In this document: positions 34,280 through 45,806 of the stretch, piece by piece
Position numbering within the stretch: position 1 is the first letter of the stretch
Layout of the letters: every line of letters starts with the position of its first letter
Source: Mycolicibacter longobardus
GTDB taxonomy: Bacteria; Actinomycetota; Actinomycetes; Mycobacteriales; Mycobacteriaceae
Assembly (NCBI RefSeq): GCF_002102265.1
Contig: NZ_LQPG01000022.1
Span: forward strand, 62,001 to 126,000
DNA length: 64,000 nucleotides
Direction of reading: 5' to 3'
Program-made: the position numbers and the translations under genes
The notes under the pieces: model-generated
What the model was told of the DNA's origin: nothing
Seen by the model: only the letters and a program-made list of their open reading frames with translations
Database searches by the model: none

Positions 34280-35140
34280 ATGCGCTTCGCGTTCAAAACC
34301 TCACCGCAGAACACCACCTGGGCTGACATGCTGGCCGTCTGGCAAGCCGCAGACGGTATCGACGTCTACGAGTCCGGTTGGACGTTCGACCACTTCTACC
34401 CGATCTTCTCCGACCCGGCGGGGCCGTGCCTGGAGGGCTGGACCACTCTGACGGCGCTGGCCCAGGCCACCACCCGGCTGCGAGTGGGCACGTTGGTCAC
34501 CGGAATCCACTACCGTCATCCCGCCGTGTTGGCCAACATGGTCGCAGCCCTCGACATCATCTCCGGTGGGCGCTTGGAGTTGGGCATCGGCGCCGGCTGG
34601 AACGAGGAGGAGTCCGGCGCCTACGGGATCGAGTTGGGCAGCGTCCGGGAACGCTTCGATCGATTCGAGGAGGCCTGCCAGGTTCTCATCGGCCTGTTGA
34701 GCGCGGAGACCACCACCTTTTCCGGTACCTACTACCAGCTCACCGAGGCACGCAACGAACCCAAGGGCCCGCAGCGCCCACACCCGCCTATCTGCATCGG
34801 CGGCAGCGGCGAGAAACGCACGCTGAAGATCACGGCGAAATACGCCCAGCATTGGAACTTCGTCGGGGGAACTCCGGCCGAGTTCGCCCGCAAACGCGAC
34901 GTGCTGGCGGGCCACTGCGCCGACATCGGCCGCGACGCAGGCGAGATCACGCTCTCGGCGCACCTACGGCTGCAGCCCGATCTCGACTACCGCAGCGTGA
35001 TCGACGACGCCGCGGCCCTGGGCTCCGAGGGCCTGGATCTGGCGATCGTCTACCTGCCGGCACCCCATGACCCGGCGGTACTGGAACCGTTGGCTGAAGC
35101 GATCCGGGATTCCGGCCTCCTGGTCCCGATCACGGCTTGA
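34280..35140 (+). CDS. LLM-class (luciferase-like) F420-dependent oxidoreductase
   Basis: 286 residues of the luciferase-like monooxygenase fold. Typical blocks are MRFAFKTSPQN at the start, FDHFYPIFSDPAGPCLEGWT, TTRLRVGTLVTGIHYRHPAVLANMVA (cut to key residues), SGGRLELGIGAGWNEEE and HPPICIGGSGEKRTLKITAKYAQHWN (key GG and W). This subgroup normally uses F420, abundant in mycobacteria. The ATG at 34280 is the start; an upstream in-frame ATG at 34223 lacks a ribosome site. Not present at this place in Mtb. Substrate unknown. Confidence 0.88.
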   Translation: MRFAFKTSPQNTTWADMLAVWQAADGIDVYESGWTFDHFYPIFSDPAGPCLEGWTTLTALAQATTRLRVGTLVTGIHYRHPAVLANMVAALDIISGGRLELGIGAGWNEEESGAYGIELGSVRERFDRFEEACQVLIGLLSAETTTFSGTYYQLTEARNEPKGPQRPHPPICIGGSGEKRTLKITAKYAQHWNFVGGTPAEFARKRDVLAGHCADIGRDAGEITLSAHLRLQPDLDYRSVIDDAAALGSEGLDLAIVYLPAPHDPAVLEPLAEAIRDSGLLVPITA

Positions 35141-35189
35141 CAACCCTCAGCAAACAATCTGGGGCGCCCGTCCGCGGGGCCCACCAGAG

Positions 35190-35330
35190 CTATGTCGCGA
35201 AGCGCAGTAGTTCGTCGGCGGTGATCAAGCGCTCGTGCTTGGCGGGGAACTCGCGGCTCCTGCGCGGATGTCGCAGCAGTGACCAGGCCATACGGCCCAT
35301 CCGGTATCGGTATATCGAGTTGATGTACAC
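35190..35330 (-). CDS. Possible 46-residue basic protein, maybe Rv3857c-like
   Basis: From the GTG at 35330 the frame reads MYINSIYRYRMGRMAWSLL, then RHPRRSREFPAKHERLITADELLRFAT. The frame stays open 22 codons further upstream without a better start. The composition (Tyr and Arg clusters, a short hydrophobic turn, a helical end) looks protein-like, and its position between the ethA region and gltD is that of Mtb Rv3857c, a small putative membrane protein. I cannot confirm that match. It may also be the tail of a lost larger gene. Confidence 0.4.
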   Translation of the reverse strand: MYINSIYRYRMGRMAWSLLRHPRRSREFPAKHERLITADELLRFAT

Positions 35331-35559
35331 GGTGCTGACCCCCGCCCCGGCTCGGACCAGATTGGAATAACGCGGACTATGTTAACACGCCGTTAACGCA
35401 GATCCCATAGCTAACCATTAGACACCTGGTCGATGGCAAACAAAACCCGACGCGCCGTCATTTGGGGCAAAAGTTAACTAAGTGACTTGTGGGACGAGTG
35501 AGGGTCGCCCTGTTCGTCGCTTGCCGAAACTTGTCGGACCCTCCTGCGATGCTGTGGCT

Positions 35560-36810
35560 ATGTCCTCGATCGCACCGTCAGCCAGTGCCGTAGCCGGTCC
35601 TGGTGCACGTCTTGAGGTGCTTTTCGAGCAGTTGGCGGAGTTGACCGGTCAGCGCAATGCCCTCGACGGACGCATCGTGGAGATCATCGCCGAAATAGAA
35701 CACGACGAGTTGTGGGGTTCGACCGGCGCGCGCTCGATCCCGGCGCTGGTGGCCTGGAAGACCGGAGTGTCCCCGGGCAACGCCGCCACCATCGCGGCCG
35801 TGGCACACCGGCTTGCCGAATTCCCTCGCTGCGCCCAAGGCCTACGGGAAGGCCGCTTCTCCCTCGACCAGGTCGGGGTGATCGCCGGGCGGGCAGCCGA
35901 GGGCTCCGATGAGCACTACGCGCAGCTGGCCGGGGTGGCCACCGTCACCCAACTACGCACCGCGGTCAAACTCGAGCCCCGACCCGAACCCGAACCCCGA
36001 CCCGAGCCGGCGCGCTCGATCACCAAAACCACCGACAACCACGGCAGCTGCTGGCGAATCACACTCGATCACCTCGACGCCGCCAAATTCGACGCCGCCC
36101 TGCAGTCTCACCTCGACGCGTTGATGGCGCAGTGGAAACACGACCACGACGATCCCCGCCGCACAACAGATCAAACGCCCCCGATGCCGACGAATATCGA
36201 TGCGTTCCTGCGACTGGTCGAGACCAGTTGGGACACCGAGACCGCCCGCCGGCCCCACGGGCAGCACACCACCGTGGTGGCCCACCTCGACGTCAACCAG
36301 CAGATCGGCTCCCTACACCTGGGCCCACTGCTCTCAGACGCCGAACGGCAATACCTGACCTGTGATGCCACCTGCGAAGTCTGGTTCAAACGCGACGGCC
36401 GCGTCATCGGCGCCGGCCGCGCCACCCGCACCATCAACCGCCGGCTACGGCGCGCCCTGGAGCACCGCGACCGCTGCTGCGTCGTCCCCGGCTGTGGCGC
36501 CACCCGCGGCCTGCACGCCCACCACATCCGCCACTGGGAAGACGGCGGCGAAACCGAGTTGATCAACCTGGTGCTGGTCTGCCCCTATCACCACCGCCTG
36601 CACCACCGCGGCCTGATCACCATCACCGGACCAGCCAACCGGCTCACCATCACCGACGGCACCGGCCGGCCCCTGCCGGCGGCATCGCTGGCCCGACCAC
36701 CCCAACAACCCCCACCCACAGTCAAACCCTGCCCCGGACCCACCGGAGAACGCGCCCAATGGTGGTGGTACCAACCATTCCAACCACAAGCACCACCGAC
36801 ACCAAACTAA
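35560..36810 (+). CDS. 13E12-repeat-family protein: DUF222 plus HNH endonuclease
   Basis: 416 residues. The N-terminal DUF222 region (about 10-300) includes IVEIIAEIEHDELWGSTGARSIPALVAW, shortened here to its key ELWG and WKTG. The C-terminal HNH nuclease has CCVVPGCGATRGLHAHHIRHW and LVCPYHHRLHHRG, with paired Cys and His for zinc and the catalytic His. This is the REP13E12 family, multicopy in mycobacteria and sometimes hosting prophages. The upstream 230 bp are AT-rich and hold three GTTAAC palindromes (35381, 35392, 35473). It lies between the ethA/ethR region and gltD, where Mtb has none, so it probably arrived by insertion. Confidence 0.88.
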   Translation: MSSIAPSASAVAGPGARLEVLFEQLAELTGQRNALDGRIVEIIAEIEHDELWGSTGARSIPALVAWKTGVSPGNAATIAAVAHRLAEFPRCAQGLREGRFSLDQVGVIAGRAAEGSDEHYAQLAGVATVTQLRTAVKLEPRPEPEPRPEPARSITKTTDNHGSCWRITLDHLDAAKFDAALQSHLDALMAQWKHDHDDPRRTTDQTPPMPTNIDAFLRLVETSWDTETARRPHGQHTTVVAHLDVNQQIGSLHLGPLLSDAERQYLTCDATCEVWFKRDGRVIGAGRATRTINRRLRRALEHRDRCCVVPGCGATRGLHAHHIRHWEDGGETELINLVLVCPYHHRLHHRGLITITGPANRLTITDGTGRPLPAASLARPPQQPPPTVKPCPGPTGERAQWWWYQPFQPQAPPTPN

Positions 36811-36844
36811 GTGCGGCTACCTGGGTGCCACTGCCCGCACCGAT

Positions 36845-38296
36845 TCAGCGAATCGGCGCTGCCGTCGACGGGATCGGGGCCGGCAGTGCGGTCTTGCCCA
36901 TCAGATACCGGTCCACGGCAGCCGCCGCGGCCCGTCCCTCGGCGATCGCCCAGACGATCAGAGACTGTCCACGCCCCATGTCCCCGGCGACGTAGACCCC
37001 CGGCACCCCGGTGGCGTACTCCGGGTCGCGGGCGACCGAACCACGTTCGGTGAACTCCACCCCCAGATCGGTCAGCAGCGCTGACCGTTCCGGTCCGACA
37101 AAGCCCATCGCGAGCAGCACCAGGTCGGCTTCGAGCTCGAAGTCGGTGCCCTCCACCTTCTCGAAACCGCCGTTGCGGCGGCGCACCTCGTGCGCACGCA
37201 ACCCGGTCACCCGGCCGTCTCGGCCGATGAACTCCTCGGTGTTGACCGAGAACACCCGGTCCCCGCCCTCCTCGTGCGCGGATGTGACGCGCATGACCAA
37301 CGGATACGTCGGCCACGGCGTGGACGGGTCACGGATCTCCGGTGGGCGCGGCATGATCTCGAACTGGTGCACGCAGGTTCCGCCCTGGCGGTGCACAGTA
37401 CCCAGACAGTCGGCGCCGGTGTCGCCACCGCCGATGATGACCACCTTCTTGCCGTGCGCGGTGATCGGCGGCTCGTCCAGGTCACCGGCCTGCACCCGGT
37501 TCGCCCACGGCAGGTACTCCATCGCCTGGTGAATGCCGTCGAGTTCCCGGCCCGGGATCGGCAGATCACGCCAGGCCGTGGCGCCGCCGGCCAGCACCAC
37601 AGCGTCGAAATCAGCCCGCAACTGCTCAGCCGTCAGATCCACGCCGACGTTCACGCCCGTCTTGAACGTCGTGCCCTCGCCGATCATCTGCTCCAGCCGC
37701 CGGTCGACGATGCGCTTCTCCATCTTGAATTCCGGTATGCCGTAGCGCAGCAGGCCACCGATGCGGTCGTCACGCTCGAACACCGTCACCGCATGCCCGG
37801 CCCGGGTGAGCTGCTGAGCCGCGGCCAGACCGGCCGGCCCAGAACCCACCACCGCGACCGACTTCCCGGTGTGGGCCGAAGGTGGGATCGGTTGCGCCCA
37901 ACCCTCTTTGAATCCGCGCTCGACGATCTCGTACTCGACCTGCTTGATGGTCACCGGAGGCTGGTTGATGCCCAGCACACAGGCCGGCTCGCACGGCGCC
38001 GGGCAGAGCCGCCCGGTGAAGTCCGGGAAGTTGTTCGTGGCGTGCAGCCGGTCGAAAGCCTCCCGCCAGCGCCCGGTGCGAACCAGGTCGTTCCACTCCG
38101 GGATCAGATTGCCCAGCGGACATCCGGTGTGGCAGAACGGAATGCCGCAGTCCATACAGCGGCCAGCCTGCTGTCGCAGGGTGTCTTCGGTGAACTCCTG
38201 ATACACCTCGTTCCAGTCACCGAGGCGCTCGTCAACCGGCCGCCGCTGCGGCAGGATCCGCAGCGGATATTTGATGAAGCCCCTCGGGTCAGCCAT
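36845..38296 (-). CDS. gltD: Glutamate synthase small subunit
   Basis: 483 residues. It feeds electrons from NADPH to the large subunit for glutamate synthesis from glutamine and 2-oxoglutarate. The N-terminal iron-sulphur Cys clusters are [19 protein letters not shown] and [14 protein letters not shown]. The FAD site is [16 protein letters not shown] and the NADPH site is [16 protein letters not shown]. The ATG at 38296 lies inside the end of gltB (8-bp overlap), so it is translationally coupled to it. It is the orthologue of Rv3858c. Confidence 0.96.
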   Translation of the reverse strand: MADPRGFIKYPLRILPQRRPVDERLGDWNEVYQEFTEDTLRQQAGRCMDCGIPFCHTGCPLGNLIPEWNDLVRTGRWREAFDRLHATNNFPDFTGRLCPAPCEPACVLGINQPPVTIKQVEYEIVERGFKEGWAQPIPPSAHTGKSVAVVGSGPAGLAAAQQLTRAGHAVTVFERDDRIGGLLRYGIPEFKMEKRIVDRRLEQMIGEGTTFKTGVNVGVDLTAEQLRADFDAVVLAGGATAWRDLPIPGRELDGIHQAMEYLPWANRVQAGDLDEPPITAHGKKVVIIGGGDTGADCLGTVHRQGGTCVHQFEIMPRPPEIRDPSTPWPTYPLVMRVTSAHEEGGDRVFSVNTEEFIGRDGRVTGLRAHEVRRRNGGFEKVEGTDFELEADLVLLAMGFVGPERSALLTDLGVEFTERGSVARDPEYATGVPGVYVAGDMGRGQSLIVWAIAEGRAAAAAVDRYLMGKTALPAPIPSTAAPIR

Positions 38297-41200
38297 GAGC
38301 CGCCGCCATAATCGCCTCTTCCGGATCGGTACCGTTCTCTTTCGCCTCTGCGACCGCGGCGAGCACCCGCCGGTAGTCGCGCGGCATCACTTTGACGAAG
38401 TCGCGGGCGCGGTTGGACCAGTCGGCCAGGATCTCCCGCGCAGGCACGGAGTCGGTGGCGGCGATGTGTGCCGCCAGTATGTCGCGCAGCCAGCTCACGT
38501 CGGCGTCGTCGAAATCCTCGAACCTGTCCAGGTCCACCATCTCGGTGTTCAGCCGGCCCGGCAGTTCTGCGTCCGGGTCGTAGACGTAGGCCACTCCGCC
38601 AGACATGCCTGCGGCGAAGTTGCGGCCGGTGCGGCCCAAGACCACCACCTTGCCACCGGTCATGTATTCGCAGCCGTGGTCGCCAACACCCTCGACCACC
38701 GCCACCGCACCGGAGTTACGGACCGCGAACCGCTCCCCGACCACTCCGCGCAGGAACACCTCGCCGCTGGTCGCACCGAACAGAATCACGTTGCCGCCGA
38801 TGATGTTGTCCTCGGCGACGTAGCCGTCAGGCGCATCGAGGGGGGGCCGGATCGCCAGCCGGCCACCGGACAGGCCCTTGCCGACATAGTCGTTGGCGTC
38901 GCCGAAGACCCGCAGGGTGATCCCGGACGGCAGGAAAGCCCCGAAGCTGTTGCCCGCCGAACCGGTGAAGGTGATGTCGATGGTGTCGTCGGGCAGGCCA
39001 CGGGCCCCGTAGGCCTTAGTGACCTCATGGCCGAGCATGGTGCCGACCGTCCGGTTGACGTTGGAGATCGCGCTGGTGAACCGGACCGGCGTGCCGGCGT
39101 CGAGCGCTTCGCGGCTCATGGCGATCAGGTGCTGGTCCAGCGCCTTGTCCAGACCGTGGTCCTGAACGGAGGTGCAGTACAGGTCCTGGTTCATGAACGC
39201 CGACTCCGGCTCGTGGAGAACCGGTGTGAGGTCGAGCTTGTGGGCCTTCCAGTGCGCACGAGCCAGCGTGGTGTCCAGCGCGCTCACCTGACCGACAGCC
39301 TCGTTGATCGTCCGGAATCCCAGTGCCGCAAGATATTCGCGAACCTCCTCGGCGATGAACCAGAAGAAGTTCTCGACAAACTCCGGGCGCCCGGTGAATC
39401 GTTCACGCAGCTCGGGGTTCTGGGTGGCCACCCCCACCGGGCAGGTGTCCAGGTGGCAGACCCGCATCATGATGCAGCCCGACACCACCAGCGGCGCGGT
39501 GGCGAAGCCGAACTCTTCGGCGCCCAGCAGCGCGGCGATCACCACGTCGCGGCCGGTCTTGAGCTGTCCGTCCACCTGCACCACGATCCGGTCTCGAAGA
39601 CCGTTGAGCAGCAGTGTCTGCTGGGTTTCGGCGAGCCCCAGCTCCCACGGCGCCCCGGCGTGCTTGAGCGAGGTCAGCGGCGCCGCCCCGGTGCCGCCGT
39701 CGTGCCCTGAGATGAGCACGACATCGGCGTGTGCCTTGGACACCCCGGCCGCCACTGTCCCGACGCCGTTCTCGGCGACCAGCTTCACATGGATGCGAGC
39801 CTCGGGGTTGGCGTTCTTCAAGTCGTGGATCAGCTGTTTGAGGTCCTCGATGGAGTAGATGTCGTGGTGCGGCGGCGGGGAGATCAACCCGACGCCCGGG
39901 GTGGCGTGCCGAACCTCGGCGACCCACGGATACACCTTGTTGCCCGGAAGCTGTCCGCCCTCACCGGGTTTGGCTCCCTGAGCGATCTTGATCTGCAGGT
40001 CGGTGCAGTTGACCAGGTACTCGCTCGTCACGCCGAATCGGCCCGAGGCGACCTGCTTGATCGCGCTGCGCCGCCAGGAGCCGTCCGCGTCGGGCAGGAA
40101 GCGGCCGGAGTGCTCGCCGCCCTCACCGCAGTTCGACCGGCCGCCGATCCGGTTCATCGCGATCGCCAGGGTCTCGTGGGCCTCGGCGGAGATCGAGCCG
40201 TAGCTCATCGCGCCGGTCGCGAACCGCTTGACGATCTCGGTGGCCGGTTCCACCTCCTCGATCGGAATCGGAGGCCGCTCACCGGCTTTGAATCGCAGCA
40301 GGCCTCGCAGGGTGGCCAGGCGCTCGCTCTGATCGTCGACGAGCGCGGTGTACTCCTTGAAGACCTCGTACTGGCCGGTGCGGGTGGAGTGCTGCAGCTT
40401 GAACACCGTCTCCGGATTGAACAGGTGGTACTCGCCCTCGCGCCGCCATTGGTATTCACCGCCCACCGGCAGCTCCCGGTGAGCGCGTTCCTCCGGGCGG
40501 TCCAGGTAGGCCAACCCGTGGCGGGCGGCCACGTCGGCGGCGATGTCGTCGAGCGTGATGCCGCCGATCGGGCAGTACAGCCCGGTGAAATACTCGTCGA
40601 GGACGTCCTGGGAGATGCCGATCGGCTGGAACAGTTGCGCGCCGGTGTAGGAGGCCCGCGTCGAAATCCCCATCTTGGACATGACTTTCAGCACGCCCTT
40701 GCCGGCGGCCTTCGCGTAGTTGGACAACGCCTTCTCGCGGTCGACACCGTCGATCAGACCCCGGTCGAGCATGTCCTCAACGGACTCGAACGCCATGTAC
40801 GGGTTGATGGCGGCAGCGCCGAACCCGATCAGTGCCGCCATGTGGTGCACCTCGCGGGCATCACCGGACTCCACCACCAGACCCACCTTGGTGCGGCTGC
40901 GTTCGGCGACCAGATGGTGATGAACCGCGGAGGTCGCCAACAGCGACGGGATGGGCGCCAGCGTCTCGTCGGATTCCCGGTCGGAGATCACGATGAAGCT
41001 GGCACCCTCGGCGATGGCCTCCGAGGCCCGCGCACACACCTGCTTGAGCGCTGCACGCAACCCGGCGCCGCCCGCAGCGGGCGGATACAGGCACCTGATG
41101 ACGGCCGTGGACAGACCGTGCGGGCCCCGGGAGCCGATCTGCTGGTCCGGGCTCAGCTTCACCAGCTTCGCCAGCTCGGAGTTGCTCAAGATCGGCTGGG

Positions 41201-42917
41201 ACAGCACGATCTGCCGCCAGGTGGGCTCCTCGGTGTTGAGCAGATCCCCCTCCGGCCCGAGCGCGCCCTGCAGGCTGGTGATCACCTCTTCGCGGATGGC
41301 GTCCAACGGCGGGTTGGTGACCTGGGCGAACAGCTGCTGGAAGTAGTCGAAGAGCAGGCGGGGCCGTGAAGAGAGTGCCGCCACCGGCGTGTCGGTACCC
41401 ATCGACCCGATCGGCTCGGCACCGGTGCGAGCCATCGGCGCGAGGATCAGGTTGAGTTCTTCGTAGGTGTATCCGAACACCTGCTGGCGCAACAGGACCC
41501 GGTGGTGCTCCATGTGGGGTGCGTCACCGGCGGGCAGTTCGTCGATTCCGATCAGGGCTTCGTCGATCCACTGCTGGTAGGGACGTTCGGACGCCAACGT
41601 CGACTTGATCTCCTCATCGGAGATGATCCGCCCGGCGGCGGTGTCCACCAGGAACATCTTGCCGGGCTGCAGGCGCTGCCGGTGCACCACGGTGGCGGGG
41701 TCCAGGTCGAGCACCCCGGCCTCGGATGCCATGACCACCAGCCCGTCGTCGGTGACCCAGATACGTGATGGCCGCAAGCCGTTGCGGTCCAACACCGCGC
41801 CCACCACGGTGCCGTCGGTGAAGGTCATCGAGGCCGGACCGTCCCAGGGCTCCATGAGCGAGTCGTGGTACTCGTAGAAGGCGCGGGTCGCGGGGTCCAT
41901 GCTCTCGTGGCGTTCCCAGGCCTCCGGGATCATCATCAGCACCGCATGCGGCAGACTGCGGCCCCCCAGATGCAGCAGCTCGAGCACCTCGTCGAACCGG
42001 GCGGTGTCCGAGGCACCCGGCGTGCAGATCGGGAACAGTTTGTCGGCGGTCCTTTTCGCGCCCCCGAAGCGCTCCGAGCTGTCGGCGCCGAAGACGTCGG
42101 TGCGGATCAACGCCTCCCGGGCGCGCATCCAGTTCTCATTGCCGGTCACGGTGTTGATCTCGCCGTTGTGCGCAATGCGCCGGAACGGGTGGGCCAGCGG
42201 CCATGACGGGAAGGTGTTGGTGGAGAACCGGGAATGCACCAGGCCCAGCGCGCTCTGCATCCGCTCGTCGGCCAGGTCCAGGTAGAACGCCTTGAGCTGC
42301 GGCGTGGTCAACATGCCCTTGTACACCATGGTGCGACCGGAAAGGCTTGGGAAATAGACAGATTCCCGTCCCGGACCGTCTTGCCCGGGACCCTTGCTGC
42401 CCAGCTCGTGTTCGGCGCGCTTGCGGACGACGTAGGCCCGGCGCTCCAGAGCCATGCCGGACGCTCCGCCGATGAACAGCTGCCGGAAGGTCGGCATCGC
42501 GTCGCGGGCAAGCGCACCCAACGACGAGTCGTCGATCGGTACCTCGCGCCAGCCGAGTACCTGCAGGCCCTCGGCCTCCACGATCTTCTCCAAGCCGACG
42601 CACGCCGCCGCCGACTCTTTGGCGGACTGCGGCAGGAAAGCGATCCCGGTGGCGTAGCTTCCTTCGGGCGGCAACTCGAAATCGGTTACCGCACGCAGAA
42701 ATGCGTCGGGGACCTGAATCAGGATCCCGGCGCCGTCGCCGCTGTTCGGTTCGGCGCCGGCGGCACCGCGGTGCTCCAGGTTGAGCAACGCGGTGATCGC
42801 CTTGTCGACGATGTCGCGACTACGCCGGCCGTGGATATCGACCACCATCGCCACCCCGCATGCGTCATGTTCGAACGCGGGGTTATAGAGCCCTACCCGG
42901 CTGGGTGCCATCGCCAT
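38289..42917 (-). CDS. gltB: Glutamate synthase large subunit
   Basis: 1,542 residues. The N terminus [20 protein letters not shown] places the catalytic Cys at residue 20, after a short propeptide that is removed in this family. The class II amidotransferase domain, central FMN domain ([18 protein letters not shown]), the 3Fe-4S motif ([15 protein letters not shown]) and the C-terminal Gly-rich beta-helix ([14 protein letters not shown]) are all present. I chose the ATG at 42917 with AAGGG before it; the frame stays open upstream beyond glnA but with no sensible start. It is the orthologue of Rv3859c and forms an operon with gltD. It is divergent from a glutamine synthetase gene. Confidence 0.96.
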   Translation of the reverse strand: MAMAPSRVGLYNPAFEHDACGVAMVVDIHGRRSRDIVDKAITALLNLEHRGAAGAEPNSGDGAGILIQVPDAFLRAVTDFELPPEGSYATGIAFLPQSAKESAAACVGLEKIVEAEGLQVLGWREVPIDDSSLGALARDAMPTFRQLFIGGASGMALERRAYVVRKRAEHELGSKGPGQDGPGRESVYFPSLSGRTMVYKGMLTTPQLKAFYLDLADERMQSALGLVHSRFSTNTFPSWPLAHPFRRIAHNGEINTVTGNENWMRAREALIRTDVFGADSSERFGGAKRTADKLFPICTPGASDTARFDEVLELLHLGGRSLPHAVLMMIPEAWERHESMDPATRAFYEYHDSLMEPWDGPASMTFTDGTVVGAVLDRNGLRPSRIWVTDDGLVVMASEAGVLDLDPATVVHRQRLQPGKMFLVDTAAGRIISDEEIKSTLASERPYQQWIDEALIGIDELPAGDAPHMEHHRVLLRQQVFGYTYEELNLILAPMARTGAEPIGSMGTDTPVAALSSRPRLLFDYFQQLFAQVTNPPLDAIREEVITSLQGALGPEGDLLNTEEPTWRQIVLSQPILSNSELAKLVKLSPDQQIGSRGPHGLSTAVIRCLYPPAAGGAGLRAALKQVCARASEAIAEGASFIVISDRESDETLAPIPSLLATSAVHHHLVAERSRTKVGLVVESGDAREVHHMAALIGFGAAAINPYMAFESVEDMLDRGLIDGVDREKALSNYAKAAGKGVLKVMSKMGISTRASYTGAQLFQPIGISQDVLDEYFTGLYCPIGGITLDDIAADVAARHGLAYLDRPEERAHRELPVGGEYQWRREGEYHLFNPETVFKLQHSTRTGQYEVFKEYTALVDDQSERLATLRGLLRFKAGERPPIPIEEVEPATEIVKRFATGAMSYGSISAEAHETLAIAMNRIGGRSNCGEGGEHSGRFLPDADGSWRRSAIKQVASGRFGVTSEYLVNCTDLQIKIAQGAKPGEGGQLPGNKVYPWVAEVRHATPGVGLISPPPHHDIYSIEDLKQLIHDLKNANPEARIHVKLVAENGVGTVAAGVSKAHADVVLISGHDGGTGAAPLTSLKHAGAPWELGLAETQQTLLLNGLRDRIVVQVDGQLKTGRDVVIAALLGAEEFGFATAPLVVSGCIMMRVCHLDTCPVGVATQNPELRERFTGRPEFVENFFWFIAEEVREYLAALGFRTINEAVGQVSALDTTLARAHWKAHKLDLTPVLHEPESAFMNQDLYCTSVQDHGLDKALDQHLIAMSREALDAGTPVRFTSAISNVNRTVGTMLGHEVTKAYGARGLPDDTIDITFTGSAGNSFGAFLPSGITLRVFGDANDYVGKGLSGGRLAIRPPLDAPDGYVAEDNIIGGNVILFGATSGEVFLRGVVGERFAVRNSGAVAVVEGVGDHGCEYMTGGKVVVLGRTGRNFAAGMSGGVAYVYDPDAELPGRLNTEMVDLDRFEDFDDADVSWLRDILAAHIAATDSVPAREILADWSNRARDFVKVMPRDYRRVLAAVAEAKENGTDPEEAIMAAAHG

Positions 42918-43088
42918 CTGACCCTTCACACTTCCCTGTCCATTCGCCTGGCTATAGATAGACAAGCGATCAAGAGGATTGGTCCGTGCGACATTGAACG
43001 GGCGGGCCTGTGGAGAAAATCTCGACAGGCAACGCCACGATATACCCCGATCTGCACAGCGTGCTACCAGGCACCCGGTGAGGCCCGT

Positions 43089-43104
43089 GTTACACCGGCG
43101 TAAT
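43089..43104. promoter_or_regulatory. Possible GlnR box between gltB and glnA
   Basis: GTTACACCGGCGTAAT fits the actinobacterial GlnR pattern GTnAC, six bases, GnAAC approximately (the second half is GTAAT). It lies in the 255-bp space between the divergent gltB and glnA starts, 69 bp from the latter. Both neighbours are nitrogen assimilation genes, which makes GlnR control plausible. Confidence 0.35.
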
Positions 43105-43172
43105 AACCGGATGATGTTCGGGAAATGTGGACTGCCTATCGTCTGGCTGACCTCGCGCAAAGGAGATCCGCC

Positions 43173-44597
43173 ATGTCCGTCGATATTTTCAAGCTCGTCG
43201 CCGATGAGAAGGTTGAGTATGTCGACATTCGGTTCTGCGACCTGCCTGGGGTTATGCAGCACTTCTCGATCCCGGCCGACGCACTGGACGCGAGTGTGTT
43301 CGAAGACGGGCTGGCGTTCGACGGTTCCTCCATCCGCGGCTTTCAGTCCATCCACGAATCCGACATGCTGCTGCTGCCCGACCCGGAGACCGCCTGCATC
43401 GACCCGTTCCGGGCTGCTAAGACGCTTAACCTGAACTTCTTCGTGCACGACCCGTTCACCCGCGAGCCCTACTCGCGTGACCCGCGCAACATCGCCCGCA
43501 AGGCGGAGAACTACCTCACCAGTACCGGTATCGCCGACACGGCCTACTTCGGTGCGGAGGCCGAGTTCTACATCTTCGACTCGGTGAGCTTCGATTCGCA
43601 GATCAACGGCTCTTTCCACCAATTGGATTCCGCCTCGGGGTGGTGGAACACCGGTCGGCCCACCGAAGCGGACGGCAGCCCCAACCTCGGTTACAAGGTT
43701 CGTCCCAAGGGCGGCTATTTCCCGGTGGCACCCAACGACCAGTACGTCGACCTGCGCGACGCCATGACCACCAACCTGATCAAGGCCGGCTTCACCGTCG
43801 AGCGCGGTCACCATGAGGTCGGCAGCGGCGGACAGACCGAGATCAACTACAAGTTCAACACCCTGCTGCACGCCGCCGACGACCTGATGCTGTTCAAATA
43901 CATCATCAAGAACACCGCCTGGCAGGCCGGCAAGACCGTCACCTTCATGCCCAAACCGCTCTTCGGAGACAACGGTTCGGGCATGCACGTACACCAATCG
44001 GTGTGGCAGGACGGCGAACCGCTGTTCTACGACGAGGTCGGCTACGCCGGACTGTCCGACACCGCCCGGCACTACATCGGCGGCATCCTCCACCACGCCC
44101 CATCGCTGCTGGCGTTCACCAACCCGACCATCAACTCCTACAAGCGACTGGTCCCGGGTTATGAGGCACCGATCAACCTGGTCTACAGCCAGCGCAACCG
44201 CTCCGCGTGTGTACGCATCCCGATCACCGGCACCAACCCGAAGGCCAAGCGCCTGGAGTTCCGCTGCCCGGACTCCTCGGGCAACCCGTATCTGGCGTTC
44301 GCGGCCATGCTGATGGCCGGGATCGACGGCATGAAGAACAAGATCGAGCCGGCCGCCCCGGTCGACAAGGATCTGTATGACCTGCCGGCCGACGAGGCCG
44401 CCGCCATCGCGCAGGCCCCGACCAGCCTGTCCCAGGTGATCGACAACCTGGAGGCCGACCACGAGTACCTCACCGAAGGCGGGGTGTTCACCCCCGACCT
44501 GATCGACACCTGGATCAGCTACAAGCGCGACCAGGAGATCACGCCGGTCAACCTGCGCCCACACCCCTACGAGTTCGCGCTCTACTACGACTGCTGA
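43173..44597 (+). CDS. glnA: Glutamine synthetase type I, GlnA1-like
   Basis: 474 residues, closely resembling Mtb GlnA1 in sequence and length. It makes glutamine from glutamate, ammonia and ATP. Visible signatures are [53 protein letters not shown] and the adenylylation loop [11 protein letters not shown] (Tyr about 402), so activity should be controlled by GlnE. The end is [13 protein letters not shown]. The ATG at 43173 follows AAGGAG. In Mtb glnA1 is far away next to other glnA genes; here the enzyme is divergent from gltB. It may be an extra copy or the relocated main enzyme. Confidence 0.95.
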   Translation: MSVDIFKLVADEKVEYVDIRFCDLPGVMQHFSIPADALDASVFEDGLAFDGSSIRGFQSIHESDMLLLPDPETACIDPFRAAKTLNLNFFVHDPFTREPYSRDPRNIARKAENYLTSTGIADTAYFGAEAEFYIFDSVSFDSQINGSFHQLDSASGWWNTGRPTEADGSPNLGYKVRPKGGYFPVAPNDQYVDLRDAMTTNLIKAGFTVERGHHEVGSGGQTEINYKFNTLLHAADDLMLFKYIIKNTAWQAGKTVTFMPKPLFGDNGSGMHVHQSVWQDGEPLFYDEVGYAGLSDTARHYIGGILHHAPSLLAFTNPTINSYKRLVPGYEAPINLVYSQRNRSACVRIPITGTNPKAKRLEFRCPDSSGNPYLAFAAMLMAGIDGMKNKIEPAAPVDKDLYDLPADEAAAIAQAPTSLSQVIDNLEADHEYLTEGGVFTPDLIDTWISYKRDQEITPVNLRPHPYEFALYYDC

Positions 44598-44723
44598 CCG
44601 GGGCCGGTACGCCGATCTTCGGCCGGTCTTGGCCGGTCTGAGCAGCTGTGGGCACCTCCGCGATTAAGCTGCAGTGTTGTTGGGCCACCTGGCCGCGCCG
44701 CTGCCGTATGCCTCGAGGAGCCT

Positions 44724-45806
44724 ATGAACGCAGACGACAACTTCCTGCGGGGCAACTTCGCGCAGGGCCGGGTGCCGCCACCGCAGAATCCACCGCCCTG
44801 GGCGCCGCCCCCGCAGCAACCGCCGCGGCCCGCACCGCCCACCGCCGCCATGCCCTCCCCGCCCTACCCGCCGCCCGGTCCGGCGTTGCGGCTGCAACCG
44901 ACGCGCGGCTGGCGGCGCGTTCTGCTGTCCGCGACGCTGGGGCTGGTCAACCTGGGTCCGTCGCCGGCCGAGCGTGAAGAAGTCGCCTACCAGGCGGCCA
45001 TCCGGTCCATGCCGAACGGCAGCTACAAGGTCGGGGTACTCGGCAAGGGCGGCGTCGGCAAGACCACCGTGGCGGCCAGCGTGGGTTCGGTGTTCGCCGC
45101 GCTGCGCCGGGCCGACCACGTGGTGGCCGTCGACGCCGACACCGCGTTCGGCCGACTCGGTAGCCGTATCGACCCGCACGCCACCAGCTCATATTGGGAT
45201 CTGGCGGCCGAGCAGGGCATGCAGTCTTTCACCGACATCACCAGCCGCGTGGGCGCCAACGCGGCGGGACTGTACGTGCTGGTGGGTGAGCCGGCCGTGG
45301 GACGGCGCCGGATCCTCGACGCGGCGCTGTACCGGGAGGCCGCGCTGCGCCTGGATCGGCACTTCACCATCTCGATCATCGACTGCGGTTCGACGATGGA
45401 CTCGCCGGTGACCCAGGAGGCCCTGCGCGACCTCGACGCGCTGATCGTGGTCTCGTCGCCGTGGGCGGACGGGGCCGGTGCGGCCGCCAAGACCATGGAG
45501 TGGCTGGCCGACCGCGGCCAGGGCGGCCTGCTGCAGCGCACCGTGGTGGTGCTCAACGACTCCGACGGTCACGCCGACAAACGCACCCGCTCCGCGCTCA
45601 CCTCGCAGTTCCTGCAGCACGGCCAGGCGGTGGTCGAGGTGCCGTTCGACCCGCACCTACGGCCCGGCGGTGTCATCGACGTGCTGAACGGGATGTCCCC
45701 CGGCACCCGCCGCCGATTCCTCCAGGTCGCCGCGATCATCGCGCGCTACTTCTCGGCCCGCCCCAGCGGCCGGGAGGCCAAGACCGGCCCGAGTCAGAGC
45801 ACGTAG
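44724..45806 (+). CDS. MinD/ParA-type ATPase, EspI-like (Rv3860-like)
   Basis: 360 residues. A Pro-rich N-terminal tail (about 12-55) precedes an ATPase of the MinD/SIMIBI type with a deviant Walker A VGVLGKGGVGKTTVAASVG (about 102-120), a Walker B-like VVAVDADTAFGRLG and IIDCGSTMDS. This layout is shared with Rv3860 and EspI (Rv3876), ATPases encoded beside ESX-1. It is the last gene still in Mtb order. Its end overlaps the end of the convergent htdZ gene by 13 bp. ESX-1 genes do not follow, unlike in Mtb. Function unknown; a role in ESX secretion is inference. Confidence 0.87.
   Translation: MNADDNFLRGNFAQGRVPPPQNPPPWAPPPQQPPRPAPPTAAMPSPPYPPPGPALRLQPTRGWRRVLLSATLGLVNLGPSPAEREEVAYQAAIRSMPNGSYKVGVLGKGGVGKTTVAASVGSVFAALRRADHVVAVDADTAFGRLGSRIDPHATSSYWDLAAEQGMQSFTDITSRVGANAAGLYVLVGEPAVGRRRILDAALYREAALRLDRHFTISIIDCGSTMDSPVTQEALRDLDALIVVSSPWADGAGAAAKTMEWLADRGQGGLLQRTVVVLNDSDGHADKRTRSALTSQFLQHGQAVVEVPFDPHLRPGGVIDVLNGMSPGTRRRFLQVAAIIARYFSARPSGREAKTGPSQST

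Noticed and set aside
35560..36810. The 13E12 HNH gene as a transposase
   Set aside because: It has DUF222 and HNH domains, no transposase motifs, and no terminal inverted repeats are visible next to it.
42918..44564. Upstream extension of gltB giving a protein of about 2,090 residues
   Set aside because: The extra part is antisense to glnA; the conserved GltB N terminus with its catalytic Cys starts at 42917 with a ribosome site.
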